64,000 nucleotides of DNA. Source: Candidatus Latescibacterota bacterium. Lineage in GTDB: Bacteria > Latescibacterota > UBA2968 > UBA8231. Position numbers and translations under genes: made by a program. Within the stretch, counting starts at the first letter, position 1; every line of letters begins with the position of its first letter. Under the pieces are notes generated by a model. That model worked only from the letters and a program-made list of their open reading frames with translations. It did no database searches and was not told the DNA's origin. Shown in pieces: positions 1-7,472 of this stretch. The stretch spans positions 1 to 64,000 of the forward strand of contig JAJDUT010000080.1 in NCBI GenBank assembly GCA_022826515.1. Direction: 5' to 3'.

Positions 1-1
1 A

Positions 2-211
2 ATTCGCCACGACAGCGTTTTGGTTTTCGCTCTCGAAGGCAACGAACCGTCCGCTCCGTGGACGCCTTTAGACACTATTAACACAAACGACAGCGAAACG
101 TTTTGCCGGCAATGCAACGAAACGCTGGGCTGGTTGTTAGAGAGTTCATTCTCGTCAGCCGAAATTCGCGCCATTTGGAAAAGCCTCATTCGGGAGGGAA
201 CGGATGGCTGA
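2..211 (+). CDS. C-terminal end of an unknown protein (5' end outside window)
   Basis: The frame is open from the window edge, so this is the last 69 residues of a longer protein. The piece is mostly polar, with a CRQC pair near the middle and a helical C-terminus. Its stop overlaps the start of the NotI-like endonuclease by 8 nt, which implies co-transcription and translational coupling. A partner DNA methyltransferase would be the expected neighbour of such an enzyme, but no methyltransferase motif falls in the visible part, so I assign no function. Confidence 0.5.
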   Translation: MRHDSVLVFALEGNEPSAPWTPLDTINTNDSETFCRQCNETLGWLLESSFSSAEIRAIWKSLIREGTDG

Positions 212-1052
212 GGACCTAAACCGGCGTCCGGCGGAAATTTTTGGGTATCCGATAGGGAATCGGTCCGCTGAGGCACGAGACGCTCGCCAGAAGTATTGGT
301 GTCCATTCCGAGACGAGCTGTGCAATAAGAAGAGCCGACTGATTGATTTTCCTTTTGGTGTCTGCTCGGTGGAGTACGACGGCGATATCTACACAATTTG
401 TCCTCGACGTTTTGAGGAAAGCGGCTCGACCGAGGGGGTGGCCCGGGTTTTAGAGGATATTGCAGTACACTATTTTGGCAATACGGATAACACAGTTGTT
501 TTTTCCGAAGTCCGCCTGCCGAACGTGGGCAACATCGATTACGTCATAATCAAACACAAACCAATGCAAGCCACAGTGGACGAATTTGTCGCTGTCGAGT
601 TTCAGTCTGATTCCACGACGCAAACCGGAGAGTTGGTTCGTGGAATAGACGATTTCTATCAAGGACGCGACATACAGAAACGATTCTACAGGTTTGGTAT
701 GAATACCTACGATTCGATAAAGCGCGCCATTACTCAACTAATGAATAAAGGTATCGTGTACGAGGCTTGGAATGCGAAGTGCTACTGGGTGATACAGGAG
801 TACATTTATGCGAACTTGGTCGCTCGCTACGGCTTCAAGAAGGATGGATTTTCACCTCAACACTCTTCCATATTCGCGTTGTACGACATGGTGACAAACG
901 GCGACCGCTTGACGCTGACACCTACTCGCTTCATATCGACCACAGTTGAGGAGGTATATCAAGCCATGCGAAACAACCCCTCTGTGCCGAACAAAGATGC
1001 GTTCGTGGAAGAGTTGAATAAAAAGCTGCGGCTCAAGCTATGTGTGGCATGA
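204..1052 (+). CDS. NotI-family type II restriction endonuclease
   Basis: 282 residues. The N-terminal third has four cysteines in the contexts WCPF, LCNK, VCSV and ICPR, matching the Cys4 iron site known from NotI. In the middle, an aspartate in NIDYVII is followed by VAVEFQSD, which fits the D...ExQ variant of the PD-(D/E)XK centre that NotI uses in place of ExK. Recognition is therefore probably of a GC-rich site, but specificity cannot be read from sequence. The upstream gene overlaps it by 8 nt and may be its modification partner; no methyltransferase is visible in the window. The family call rests on these motifs and has not been checked by a profile search. Confidence 0.7.
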   Translation: MAEDLNRRPAEIFGYPIGNRSAEARDARQKYWCPFRDELCNKKSRLIDFPFGVCSVEYDGDIYTICPRRFEESGSTEGVARVLEDIAVHYFGNTDNTVVFSEVRLPNVGNIDYVIIKHKPMQATVDEFVAVEFQSDSTTQTGELVRGIDDFYQGRDIQKRFYRFGMNTYDSIKRAITQLMNKGIVYEAWNAKCYWVIQEYIYANLVARYGFKKDGFSPQHSSIFALYDMVTNGDRLTLTPTRFISTTVEEVYQAMRNNPSVPNKDAFVEELNKKLRLKLCVA

Positions 1053-1112
1053 TTAGAAGTAGTGGGATCTGAGTTATATGGAAGAGCGCAACAGAGAAAG
1101 GCATTAGCAATA

Positions 1113-2156
1113 ATGGGCGAGCGCATTCGCGGCTTCGGCAGCGACAATCACGCCGGAGTCCATCCCGAGGTCATGGCGGCCTTACACCGCGTCAACGTGG
1201 GGCACGTGCATTCCTATGGGGACGATCCTCACACTGATGAAGCTGTCGCGCTGTTTCGCGAGGTGTTGGGGTCGGAGGTAGAGGTTTTCTTTGCGTTCAA
1301 TGGCACCGGAGCCAATGTTACGGCCCTCACCGCACTCACGCGCTTTTGCGACGCGGTGATTTGCTCGGACACGGCTCATCTCCACATCGACGAATGCGGT
1401 GCTCCCGAACAAGTGGCCGGCGTCAAGCTCCTGACCGCACCTGCACCCGACGGCAAAATCACCCCCGAGGGAGTCGCCGCCCACATTGCGGGTCGCGGCG
1501 ACGAGCACCAAGTGCGTCCCCGCGTGGTGTCTATTACTCAGGCTACGGAACTGGGTACTGTTTATGCGCCCAGTGAGATTCGCGCCCTCGCCGACTGCGC
1601 CCACGAGCACGGGTTGTATTTGCACGTCGATGGAGCGCGGATTGCCAATGCAGCCGTGGGCTTGGGCTTGGAACTGCGGGAGGTCACTGGGGATTGCGGG
1701 GTTGATGTGCTGTCGTTTGGCGGCACTAAGAACGGCCTGATGTTGGGAGAAGCCGTGGTCTTTTTTCAGCCTGAGCTAGCCGAGGACTATCGCCGTGCGC
1801 GTAAGCAGGGGATGCAACTGGCCTCTAAGATGCGCTTTGTCGCCGCGCAATTTACGGCCCTGCTGACCGACGACCTGTGGCGTCGGAGCGCCGAGCACGC
1901 CAATGCCATGGCGCAGGTGCTGGCCGAGCGCGTGCGGCCCATTCGCGGGGTGGAGGTGATTTACCCCGTGCAGGCCAACGCCGTCTTCGCGCGATTGCCT
2001 GTAGAAGTGATTCCCATTTTGCAGCAGGAGTTTTTCTTTTATCCCTGGAATGCCACGCGAGGCGAGGTGCGCTGGATGACCTCGTTCGACACCGAGGCAG
2101 AGGACATAGAGGCGTTTGCGACGCTTATCGAAACGCTTCTCTCTCCGACTGAATAG
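1113..2156 (+). CDS. ltaE: Low-specificity L-threonine aldolase, PLP-dependent
   Basis: 348 residues, the usual length for the family. Cleaves L-threonine or L-allo-threonine to glycine and acetaldehyde in the cytoplasm. It starts with the family's SDNHAGVHP-type opening, has the substrate/PLP region around FNGTGANVTAL, the HVDGAR aspartate that pairs with the PLP ring nitrogen, and the Schiff-base lysine in SFGGTKNG. I chose the ATG at 1113, where homology begins; an in-frame upstream start adds 17 residues that do not look conserved. It begins a plus-strand run of catabolic genes. Confidence 0.88.
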   Translation: MGERIRGFGSDNHAGVHPEVMAALHRVNVGHVHSYGDDPHTDEAVALFREVLGSEVEVFFAFNGTGANVTALTALTRFCDAVICSDTAHLHIDECGAPEQVAGVKLLTAPAPDGKITPEGVAAHIAGRGDEHQVRPRVVSITQATELGTVYAPSEIRALADCAHEHGLYLHVDGARIANAAVGLGLELREVTGDCGVDVLSFGGTKNGLMLGEAVVFFQPELAEDYRRARKQGMQLASKMRFVAAQFTALLTDDLWRRSAEHANAMAQVLAERVRPIRGVEVIYPVQANAVFARLPVEVIPILQQEFFFYPWNATRGEVRWMTSFDTEAEDIEAFATLIETLLSPTE

Positions 2157-2191
2157 TCGGAGCCAAACACTATGACAGAAAGGAACGCATC

Positions 2192-3025
2192 GTGATCATT
2201 GATACTCATACCCATTTCTACGATCCCACGCGGCCGGAAGGCGTGCCTTGGCCGCCGGCTGACAACGAGCTGCTCTACCGCACGGTATTGCCCGAGCACC
2301 ACCGCGCTCTCGCCACGCCCGAAGGGGTGACCGGGACGGTGGTGGTGGAGGCCAGTGCGTGGCTGGCGGACAATCAGTGGATTCTGGATTTGGCCGCTGA
2401 TGACCCTTGGATCGTCGGGCTGGTGGGTCACGTCGATCCCAATCGGGAGGACTTCAAAGGCGACATCGATCGCCTAGCGGGAAACGCGCTCTTTCGCGGC
2501 ATTCGCTGTGGCGGTGGGTACTTTGCCGACTTGGAGGCCGGGTCTTTTCTCGCCGACATGGAGCACCTCGTCGCACGGGACTTGAACCTCGACGCGCTGG
2601 TGGGGTCGGCGGACTTGGCCCAAGTGGTCGAACTGGCCCGGCGGCTGCCCGAACTGCGCATCGTCATCAACCACTGTGGCGGGGTTGGAGCCGATGGCGG
2701 CGATCCCGATCCGGCGTGGCTGGACGCCATAGCCCAAGCGGCCGAGCAGCCGCAGGTTTTTATGAAGGTCTCGGCGATCATGGAGCAAAGCAGGGTGGAG
2801 CCGGTGCCGGAAGAGCTGGACTTTTATCGCCCGATCCTCGACGCCATGTGGGACGCCTTTGGCGCAGACCGCGTGATCTACGGCAGCAATTGGCCTGTCA
2901 GCGACCGAGCGGGGAGTTTCAAGGCCGCCATCTCCATTGTCAAAGCGTACTTTGGCGAAAAGGGCGTGACCGAGAAGTACTTCTGGCAAAACAGCAAGAT
3001 CGCCTACAAGTGGCCAGACCGCTAA
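2192..3025 (+). CDS. Amidohydrolase family (TIM-barrel metal-dependent hydrolase)
   Basis: 277 residues of the amidohydrolase-2 type. The N-terminal metal-binding motif is DTHTHFYDP, a later histidine lies in VINHCGG, and the late aspartate/serine region is YGSNWPVSD, typical of lactonases and decarboxylases of this superfamily (for example L-fucono- or rhamnono-lactonases). The start is a GTG at 2192 with AAAGGA about 8 nt upstream. It sits 35 nt after the threonine aldolase and 10 nt before the next gene, so the three are probably one operon. The substrate is not determinable from sequence; a sugar lactone is a reasonable guess. Confidence 0.75.
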   Translation: MIIDTHTHFYDPTRPEGVPWPPADNELLYRTVLPEHHRALATPEGVTGTVVVEASAWLADNQWILDLAADDPWIVGLVGHVDPNREDFKGDIDRLAGNALFRGIRCGGGYFADLEAGSFLADMEHLVARDLNLDALVGSADLAQVVELARRLPELRIVINHCGGVGADGGDPDPAWLDAIAQAAEQPQVFMKVSAIMEQSRVEPVPEELDFYRPILDAMWDAFGADRVIYGSNWPVSDRAGSFKAAISIVKAYFGEKGVTEKYFWQNSKIAYKWPDR

Positions 3026-3035
3026 GGAGGCCCCC

Positions 3036-4328
3036 GTGAAATTCTGGATCTTCACCCACAGCGACCAGCCCCTCGAACACTGGCTCGAAGGCTACCAGCA
3101 GCGCTTTGACGCTTGGGAAGAAGGCGGCGTGGAGGGCATTATCGTCGGTCGCATGCAGTTTAAGCAGGACGATGGTTCGATGATCTCCAGCTATCCGGTC
3201 AACCGGAGCTTCTACGCCGAGCACGGCGTCGAGCCGCCGGAGGAGACGCCTCGCGATTTAGAAAAAGAAAAAAAGCTGCAAGGCATGATGGACGACGCGG
3301 CGGCGCGTGGCTGGCAGATTATGACCTTTGGCATGGGGCGCGGCGGGTTGGTCGGGCTGGAGGAATTGATCGCGTTCTATCCTCAGGTCCACGGCGTCAT
3401 TATCGACGGCCCCGGTGAAAACCACTACGAGCTAGCGTTCCACCACGGCGGGGAACTGCTGGAACTCCGGCCCGGCGAAGATCAGCTCTTTGCCGGTATG
3501 GGAGCCGATGTCGGGCGGATGCAGCGCGGCATTGACCATCTGCGGCAGGCTCTGTGCCGGCTGACGCCCCAGCGGGTGCGCTACCTCGCCCAAGGTGGCC
3601 TTTTCTCGGTGCTGAATTTGATCGATCTCGACGAGGATGGGCTGTATTGGTTGCGGATGCGGCAGGAGAAGTCGCGCCGCTCTTGGGAAGACGCTCGCAC
3701 CATCGTCGATCAGGCGTCGCGCAAGATCGAGTTGGGAGGGATTCCGCGTACGGCTGTCTTTTCTGGGTTGACCGGGCAGGACTACGAGCGGATGGCCGGG
3801 TACTTCGATTATATACTGCCCAAGCACTACTACTGGCATCGCGGGTTTGACGGCCTGTACGGCACAGTGGCGCGCTGGGTGCAGACGCTTGGGGAGTGGA
3901 ATCCGGGGCTGACGGAAGAGGACGCTTTTGCCGTGGTGCAGGCGCTTTTTGGTATCAAATTGCCTCAGGTGCGGACGCTTTTTGACTTGGAGGCGGGCTT
4001 TCCCGACGAGTTTTTCAGCGAGGTCGTGTACGGCGAAACGCGCCGGGCCATAGAGGCGGCTGGTGTCGATAAGGTGATTTGCTGGGTCTCGACCGGTCGC
4101 ACGCCGCACGCTGGCGACCCCATGCCCGCGCGCGATCTGCTCGGCATTTTGCGGGCGTCCGAGGCGGCTGGGCTCAAGCGCTTTGTCTTTCATCCAGAGG
4201 TCATGGGCGCGTCTGAGTGGCGGGTTTTGACGGAAATTTGTGGGACGCCGTGGCGCGAGGATCCGAGCGGGTACTGGCCTTCGGGTACCGAGAAGCCGGA
4301 TGCTTTTAATGGGGGACGCAGGAAATAG
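3036..4328 (+). CDS. Unknown conserved cytoplasmic protein, possible TIM-barrel hydrolase
   Basis: 430 residues with no signal peptide. I do not recognise the family. Alternating beta-strand and helix segments such as QIMTFGMG, VHGVIIDGPG, YFDYILPKHYYWH and DKVICWVSTG resemble a TIM-barrel glycosidase or deacetylase fold. Several His, Asp and Glu residues sit at predicted strand ends, as in a hydrolase. The GTG start at 3036 is preceded by GGAGG. The short gap to the amidohydrolase upstream and the epimerase downstream suggests a sugar- or amino-acid-derived catabolic operon. The fold statement is inference only. Confidence 0.55.
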   Translation: MKFWIFTHSDQPLEHWLEGYQQRFDAWEEGGVEGIIVGRMQFKQDDGSMISSYPVNRSFYAEHGVEPPEETPRDLEKEKKLQGMMDDAAARGWQIMTFGMGRGGLVGLEELIAFYPQVHGVIIDGPGENHYELAFHHGGELLELRPGEDQLFAGMGADVGRMQRGIDHLRQALCRLTPQRVRYLAQGGLFSVLNLIDLDEDGLYWLRMRQEKSRRSWEDARTIVDQASRKIELGGIPRTAVFSGLTGQDYERMAGYFDYILPKHYYWHRGFDGLYGTVARWVQTLGEWNPGLTEEDAFAVVQALFGIKLPQVRTLFDLEAGFPDEFFSEVVYGETRRAIEAAGVDKVICWVSTGRTPHAGDPMPARDLLGILRASEAAGLKRFVFHPEVMGASEWRVLTEICGTPWREDPSGYWPSGTEKPDAFNGGRRK

Positions 4329-4375
4329 GCACGTTGTAATGGAGAAACACCCATAAACGAAAGAAAAATAAACGT

Positions 4376-5191
4376 ATGGTTACACCCAAGAGGGTGCTTG
4401 TTACAGGCGCTACTGGGCAGATTGGTTACATGACATACAAACGGCTGCAAGAACAACCGGAAAAGTACGATGCGTATGCACTCGACTACAAATTGGAGCC
4501 ATCTGTTCGCATTCCGGGGTCATGGACGCTCGAAATTCCAGACGAGAAATTCATCCTGTGCGATATTGCTGATTTTAATCAGGTACGACGCGCTGTTGAA
4601 GGTATGGATGTTGTTGCACATCTTGCTGCGGATCCGAGCGGGGAGAGTTGGGAGAGTTTGCTAAACAACAATATCATTGGGACTTACAATGTCTTTGAAG
4701 CGTGCAAAGTTACCGGCGTTGCGCGTATCGTCGCCGCCAGCAGCATTATGGTCTCGGAGGGACATCGCAAGCAAGAGCCGTACAAGGCGATGATGGAACG
4801 CCGACATGCAGATATACCGGACAATGTAGAGATGATTACGCCCAATATACCCGCGGAACCGAGGGGTCTATACGCCTCAACCAAAGTGTGGACGGAGTCT
4901 TTGGCGCGAACCTACGCCCATTGTCATGGGTTGTCGTGTCTCTGCGTCCGTATCGGTCAAGTCGAGCGCGATCGTCCTCGTCCGCCACAGGGTGCCGACA
5001 TCTATGTGAGCCAACGCGATATTGTCCAGATATTCGAGCGGTGCATCAATGCTGATGGTAGTCTGCGCTTTGAGATTTTCTACGGCATGTCGAACAACGA
5101 CTTACGTTGGGTGGACATCTCAGATGCACAGCGAAAGGTGGGATTTGTACCACAGGATCGAGCGGAGGATAATCACGACTATGACGCGTAA
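4376..5191 (+). CDS. NAD-dependent epimerase/dehydratase (extended SDR)
   Basis: 271 residues. The N-terminal Rossmann motif is VTGATGQIG, followed by the DIAD adenine contact and the HLAA segment; the catalytic region reads YASTKVW (YxxxK). The length and the C-terminal 'NNDLRW..D...R..GF.P.D' ending match uronate dehydrogenase-like or NAD-dependent epimerase enzymes acting on sugar acids. It follows the unknown gene by 47 nt, a stretch without a clear ribosome binding site, so it may have its own promoter. Substrate unknown. Confidence 0.8.
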   Translation: MVTPKRVLVTGATGQIGYMTYKRLQEQPEKYDAYALDYKLEPSVRIPGSWTLEIPDEKFILCDIADFNQVRRAVEGMDVVAHLAADPSGESWESLLNNNIIGTYNVFEACKVTGVARIVAASSIMVSEGHRKQEPYKAMMERRHADIPDNVEMITPNIPAEPRGLYASTKVWTESLARTYAHCHGLSCLCVRIGQVERDRPRPPQGADIYVSQRDIVQIFERCINADGSLRFEIFYGMSNNDLRWVDISDAQRKVGFVPQDRAEDNHDYDA

Positions 5192-5225
5192 CCAGTGGAA
5201 ACCACTCCACTGAGGTTGACATCTG

Positions 5226-5250
5226 ATTGTCTCTACACTGTGGAGACAAT
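5226..5250. promoter_or_regulatory. 25-bp imperfect palindrome downstream of the epimerase gene
   Basis: ATTGTCTC and GAGACAAT form perfect 8-bp outer arms around a core that is palindromic except for two G-T-type mismatches and the centre. No T-run follows, so it is not a clear intrinsic terminator. It lies just ahead of the truncated repeat that precedes the DUF1016 gene and could be an operator for that unit, or a terminator of the epimerase operon. Confidence 0.4.
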
Positions 5251-5272
5251 TGCGCTGGTCGTACTTGATTGC

Positions 5273-5325
5273 AAAACTTGAAGAGAGGCTATTGATGACC
5301 CGCTGGAGCATTGTCGCCTCGGAGG
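5273..5325 (+). repeat. 53-bp direct repeat, left copy (flanks DUF1016 gene)
   Basis: This segment matches 6470-6522 at about 47 of 53 positions. The right copy is the ribosome binding site and first 10 codons of the ribbon-helix-helix gene; the left copy is the same start without the rest of the gene. Its GGAGG end now serves as the ribosome binding site of the DUF1016 gene. Confidence 0.8.
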
Positions 5326-5354
5326 TGAACGCAAAATGGCTCACTCACTCGTAA
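5295..5354 (+). pseudogene. Truncated start of a ribbon-helix-helix gene
   Basis: A 19-codon open frame beginning MTRWSIVASE copies the first ten residues of the gene at 6492 (MARWSIVVSE) and then runs into unrelated codons that overlap the start of the DUF1016 gene. It is best read as a remnant left when the DUF1016 gene was inserted or when the locus was duplicated. It could still be translated as a coupling leader peptide. Confidence 0.6.
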
Positions 5355-6469
5355 AATCGCCTGACTACGCCGCATGGCTATGCGAGATGAAATCGCGTAT
5401 TCGGTCGGCCCATATCAGCGCAGCGCGGGCGGTGAACCGCGATATGATCCTGTTGTATTGGGACATCGGGCGTGGGATCGTGGAGAAGCAGAAGGAACAG
5501 GGCTGGGGTAAGTCAATAGTGGACAGACTGGCCGCAGACTTGAGAAAAGAGTTCCCCCACATAAGTGGTTTCTCGGCACGCAATCTCTGGAACATGCGTC
5601 GGCTGGTCGAGGAGTATTCTAACGCTGGAGTCCTTGCACAAGCGGTGCAGGAAATAGGGCATTTGGAGAAAGATGCAATTCTGCGACAGCCTGTCGCAGA
5701 ATTAGAAAATGATCGCACGGAACAAGCCAAGGAATTTCTGCAACAGCTTGTTGCAGAAATTCCTTGGGGACACAACTTATTGATTTTGAATAAGATATCT
5801 GATTTCGACACCCGCCTGTACTATCTCCGCGCCACCGCCCAATTCGGCTGGACGCGCAACGTCCTGCTCAACCAGATCAAAGCCGGAACCTACGAGCGCT
5901 CCTTGGCCGAAGGCAAGACGCATAACTTTCCGAGTACATTGCCCGAACATCTGGCCGAACAGGCTGAAGAAGCCCTCAAGAGTTCGTACAATCTCGAATT
6001 TCTCGGGATTTCACACGAGGTAAAAGAACGCGACCTTGAGACTCGGCTCATCGAGCAATTGCAGGATTTCATCTTAGAACTGGGCTATGGCTTCTGCTTC
6101 GTGGGACAGCAGCATCGCCTGACCTTGGGCGACAAGGAGTATTTCGTTGATCTGCTGTTCTATCATCGCTTTCTCAAGTCGCTGGTTGCCTTTGAACTGA
6201 AAACGGGAGCATTCGAGCCAGAATACGCCGGCAAGATGGACTTCTACCTCAACGTGCTCAATGAGAAAGAGCGAGCCGAAGACGACAACCCTTCCATCGG
6301 CGTCATCCTGTGTGCAGAAAAGGACAACCTCGAAGTGGAGTTTGCGCTCAAGAGCAAAACCAATCCCATCGGCGTGGCCGAATACCAGTTGCAATCGACT
6401 TTGCCGGAGGAACTCAAAGGAAAACTCCCGACATCCCAACAACTGAGGGAAGCGCTGGGCCTATCGTGA
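5336..6469 (+). CDS. DUF1016 / YhcG-family PDDEXK nuclease
   Basis: 377 residues. The N-terminal domain (about 1-170) is the DUF1016 helical domain with the typical LLYWDIGRGIVEKQ and FSARNLWNMRR segments. The C-terminal domain (about 220-350) is the PDDEXK nuclease, with VDLLFYHRFLKSLVAFELKTG giving the D...ExK centre. YhcG-type proteins are DNA-binding nucleases, often found in mobile regions and type I restriction loci. Start ATG 5336 uses GGAGG inside the left 53-bp repeat. The gene is exactly bracketed by direct repeats and is followed by a ribbon-helix-helix gene, so it looks like an acquired cassette. Confidence 0.88.
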   Translation: MAHSLVKSPDYAAWLCEMKSRIRSAHISAARAVNRDMILLYWDIGRGIVEKQKEQGWGKSIVDRLAADLRKEFPHISGFSARNLWNMRRLVEEYSNAGVLAQAVQEIGHLEKDAILRQPVAELENDRTEQAKEFLQQLVAEIPWGHNLLILNKISDFDTRLYYLRATAQFGWTRNVLLNQIKAGTYERSLAEGKTHNFPSTLPEHLAEQAEEALKSSYNLEFLGISHEVKERDLETRLIEQLQDFILELGYGFCFVGQQHRLTLGDKEYFVDLLFYHRFLKSLVAFELKTGAFEPEYAGKMDFYLNVLNEKERAEDDNPSIGVILCAEKDNLEVEFALKSKTNPIGVAEYQLQSTLPEELKGKLPTSQQLREALGLS

Positions 6470-6522
6470 AAAACTCGAAGAGAGGCTATTGATGGCCCGT
6501 TGGAGCATCGTCGTCTCGGAAG
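6470..6522 (+). repeat. 53-bp direct repeat, right copy
   Basis: Second copy of the repeat at 5273-5325, containing the AGAGAGG ribosome binding site and first codons of the ribbon-helix-helix gene. Six mismatches separate the copies, mostly transitions, so the duplication is not recent. Confidence 0.8.
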
Positions 6523-6737
6523 ATACGGACCGCACCGTTCGGAGCTATTTGGCCCGAACAGGAGGGAAAAGAGGCGACCTATCGCGATTTGTCGCCCGTG
6601 CGGTCCGCCAAGCGATCTTTTGGGAGACCGTTGACTCCGTCTGGGAACGCAACAAGCACCTCTCGGTCGAGGAAGCCCAAGCCCTTGCTGACGAAGCCGT
6701 AGCTCAAGTTCGTGCGGATCATCGTCGTACCCTGTGA
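6492..6737 (+). CDS. Small ribbon-helix-helix-like protein (possible antitoxin)
   Basis: 81 residues. The N-terminal RWSIVVSEDTDRTVRSYLA strand-helix resembles the ribbon-helix-helix DNA-binding fold, followed by DLSRFVARAVRQAIF. The C-terminal tail (HLSVEEAQALADEAV) is the kind that wraps a toxin. Start ATG 6492 has AGAGAGG upstream; the TTG 3 nt earlier is less likely. No toxin gene follows; the next gene is an RraA-family enzyme. It may be an orphan antitoxin or a regulator binding the palindrome 26 nt downstream of its stop. Confidence 0.65.
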   Translation: MARWSIVVSEDTDRTVRSYLARTGGKRGDLSRFVARAVRQAIFWETVDSVWERNKHLSVEEAQALADEAVAQVRADHRRTL

Positions 6738-6762
6738 GGCAGTTATGCGGTTACAAGAGATA

Positions 6763-6781
6763 GTCGTATCACTGATACGAC
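6763..6781. promoter_or_regulatory. Perfect 19-bp palindrome between the RHH gene and the RraA gene
   Basis: GTCGTATCA-C-TGATACGAC is fully symmetric around one central base. It lies 41 nt before the RraA-family start and 26 nt after the ribbon-helix-helix stop. Without a T-run it is more like an operator than a terminator. Which protein binds it is unknown; the neighbouring ribbon-helix-helix protein is a candidate. Confidence 0.5.
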
Positions 6782-6821
6782 AATTAAGCTCGTTGCACTT
6801 TAGGAAATTAGGAGATTAAAA

Positions 6822-7460
6822 ATGTACGACGAATGGAAGCCCATCTACTCGGCTTTAGTTACTGACATCATGGACCAACTCGGCTACCGCGATCAGGCTA
6901 TGACGCCCGATATCCGGCCCAGCCGTCCCGGCGCCTTCATAGCCGGTCCGGCCCTCACTATCGACGCGTACGCCGATACTAGCCCCGACCCCGACCCCTA
7001 CGGCCAAATTTTTGCCGCCTACGATCAAGCTAGCCCCGGCGACGTCTTCGTCATCGCCACCAATGGCGAAGAGCGCTCCGGCCTTTGGGGCGAGCTTCTC
7101 TCCACGGCTGCCCAAGCTCGCGGCGTCGAATCCGTGCTCACCGACGGCTTGGTCCGCGATGTGCGCCAGATGAACGCCATGGGCTACCATTGCTTCTGCA
7201 AGGGATATTCGCCGCTCGACTCGGCGGGCCGCATCCTCGCCAAAAAGATCAACCAACCTATCGCCTGCGGCGGCGTGCAGGTTCACCCCGACGATTTTAT
7301 TCTAGCCGACTACGACGGCGTGGCCGTGATTCCGGCGGCGATCAAAGGCGAAGTTTACGAAAAGGCTAAGGAAAAGCTCGCTGGGGAAAATGTCGTGCGC
7401 GATGAATTGGCTGCGGGGCAGTCGCCGAGGGAGGTTTTTGATCGCTACGGGATATTGTGA
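6822..7460 (+). CDS. RraA-family protein (HMG/CHA aldolase or oxaloacetate decarboxylase type)
   Basis: 212 residues. The family signature GLWGELLSTAAQARG, followed by VLTDGLVRD with the metal-ligand Asp and substrate Arg, is intact. Members cleave 4-hydroxy-4-methyl-2-oxoglutarate or decarboxylate oxaloacetate; E. coli RraA itself inhibits RNase E. A catabolic role fits the aldolase, amidohydrolase and epimerase upstream. Ribosome binding site AGGAG precedes the ATG at 6822. The last 18 codons are duplicated 5.6 kb away at 12999-13052, marking this 3' end as an insertion site. Confidence 0.85.
   Translation: MYDEWKPIYSALVTDIMDQLGYRDQAMTPDIRPSRPGAFIAGPALTIDAYADTSPDPDPYGQIFAAYDQASPGDVFVIATNGEERSGLWGELLSTAAQARGVESVLTDGLVRDVRQMNAMGYHCFCKGYSPLDSAGRILAKKINQPIACGGVQVHPDDFILADYDGVAVIPAAIKGEVYEKAKEKLAGENVVRDELAAGQSPREVFDRYGIL
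7391..7444 (+). repeat. 54-bp repeat within the RraA-gene 3' end, left copy
   Basis: Matches 12999-13052 with two differences. It encodes VVRDELAAGQSPREVFDR near the C-terminus of the RraA-family protein. The pair brackets a 5.6 kb block and resembles attL/attR of an element that inserted into the 3' end of this gene. Confidence 0.75.
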
Positions 7461-7472
7461 TACCGAAGTTGC

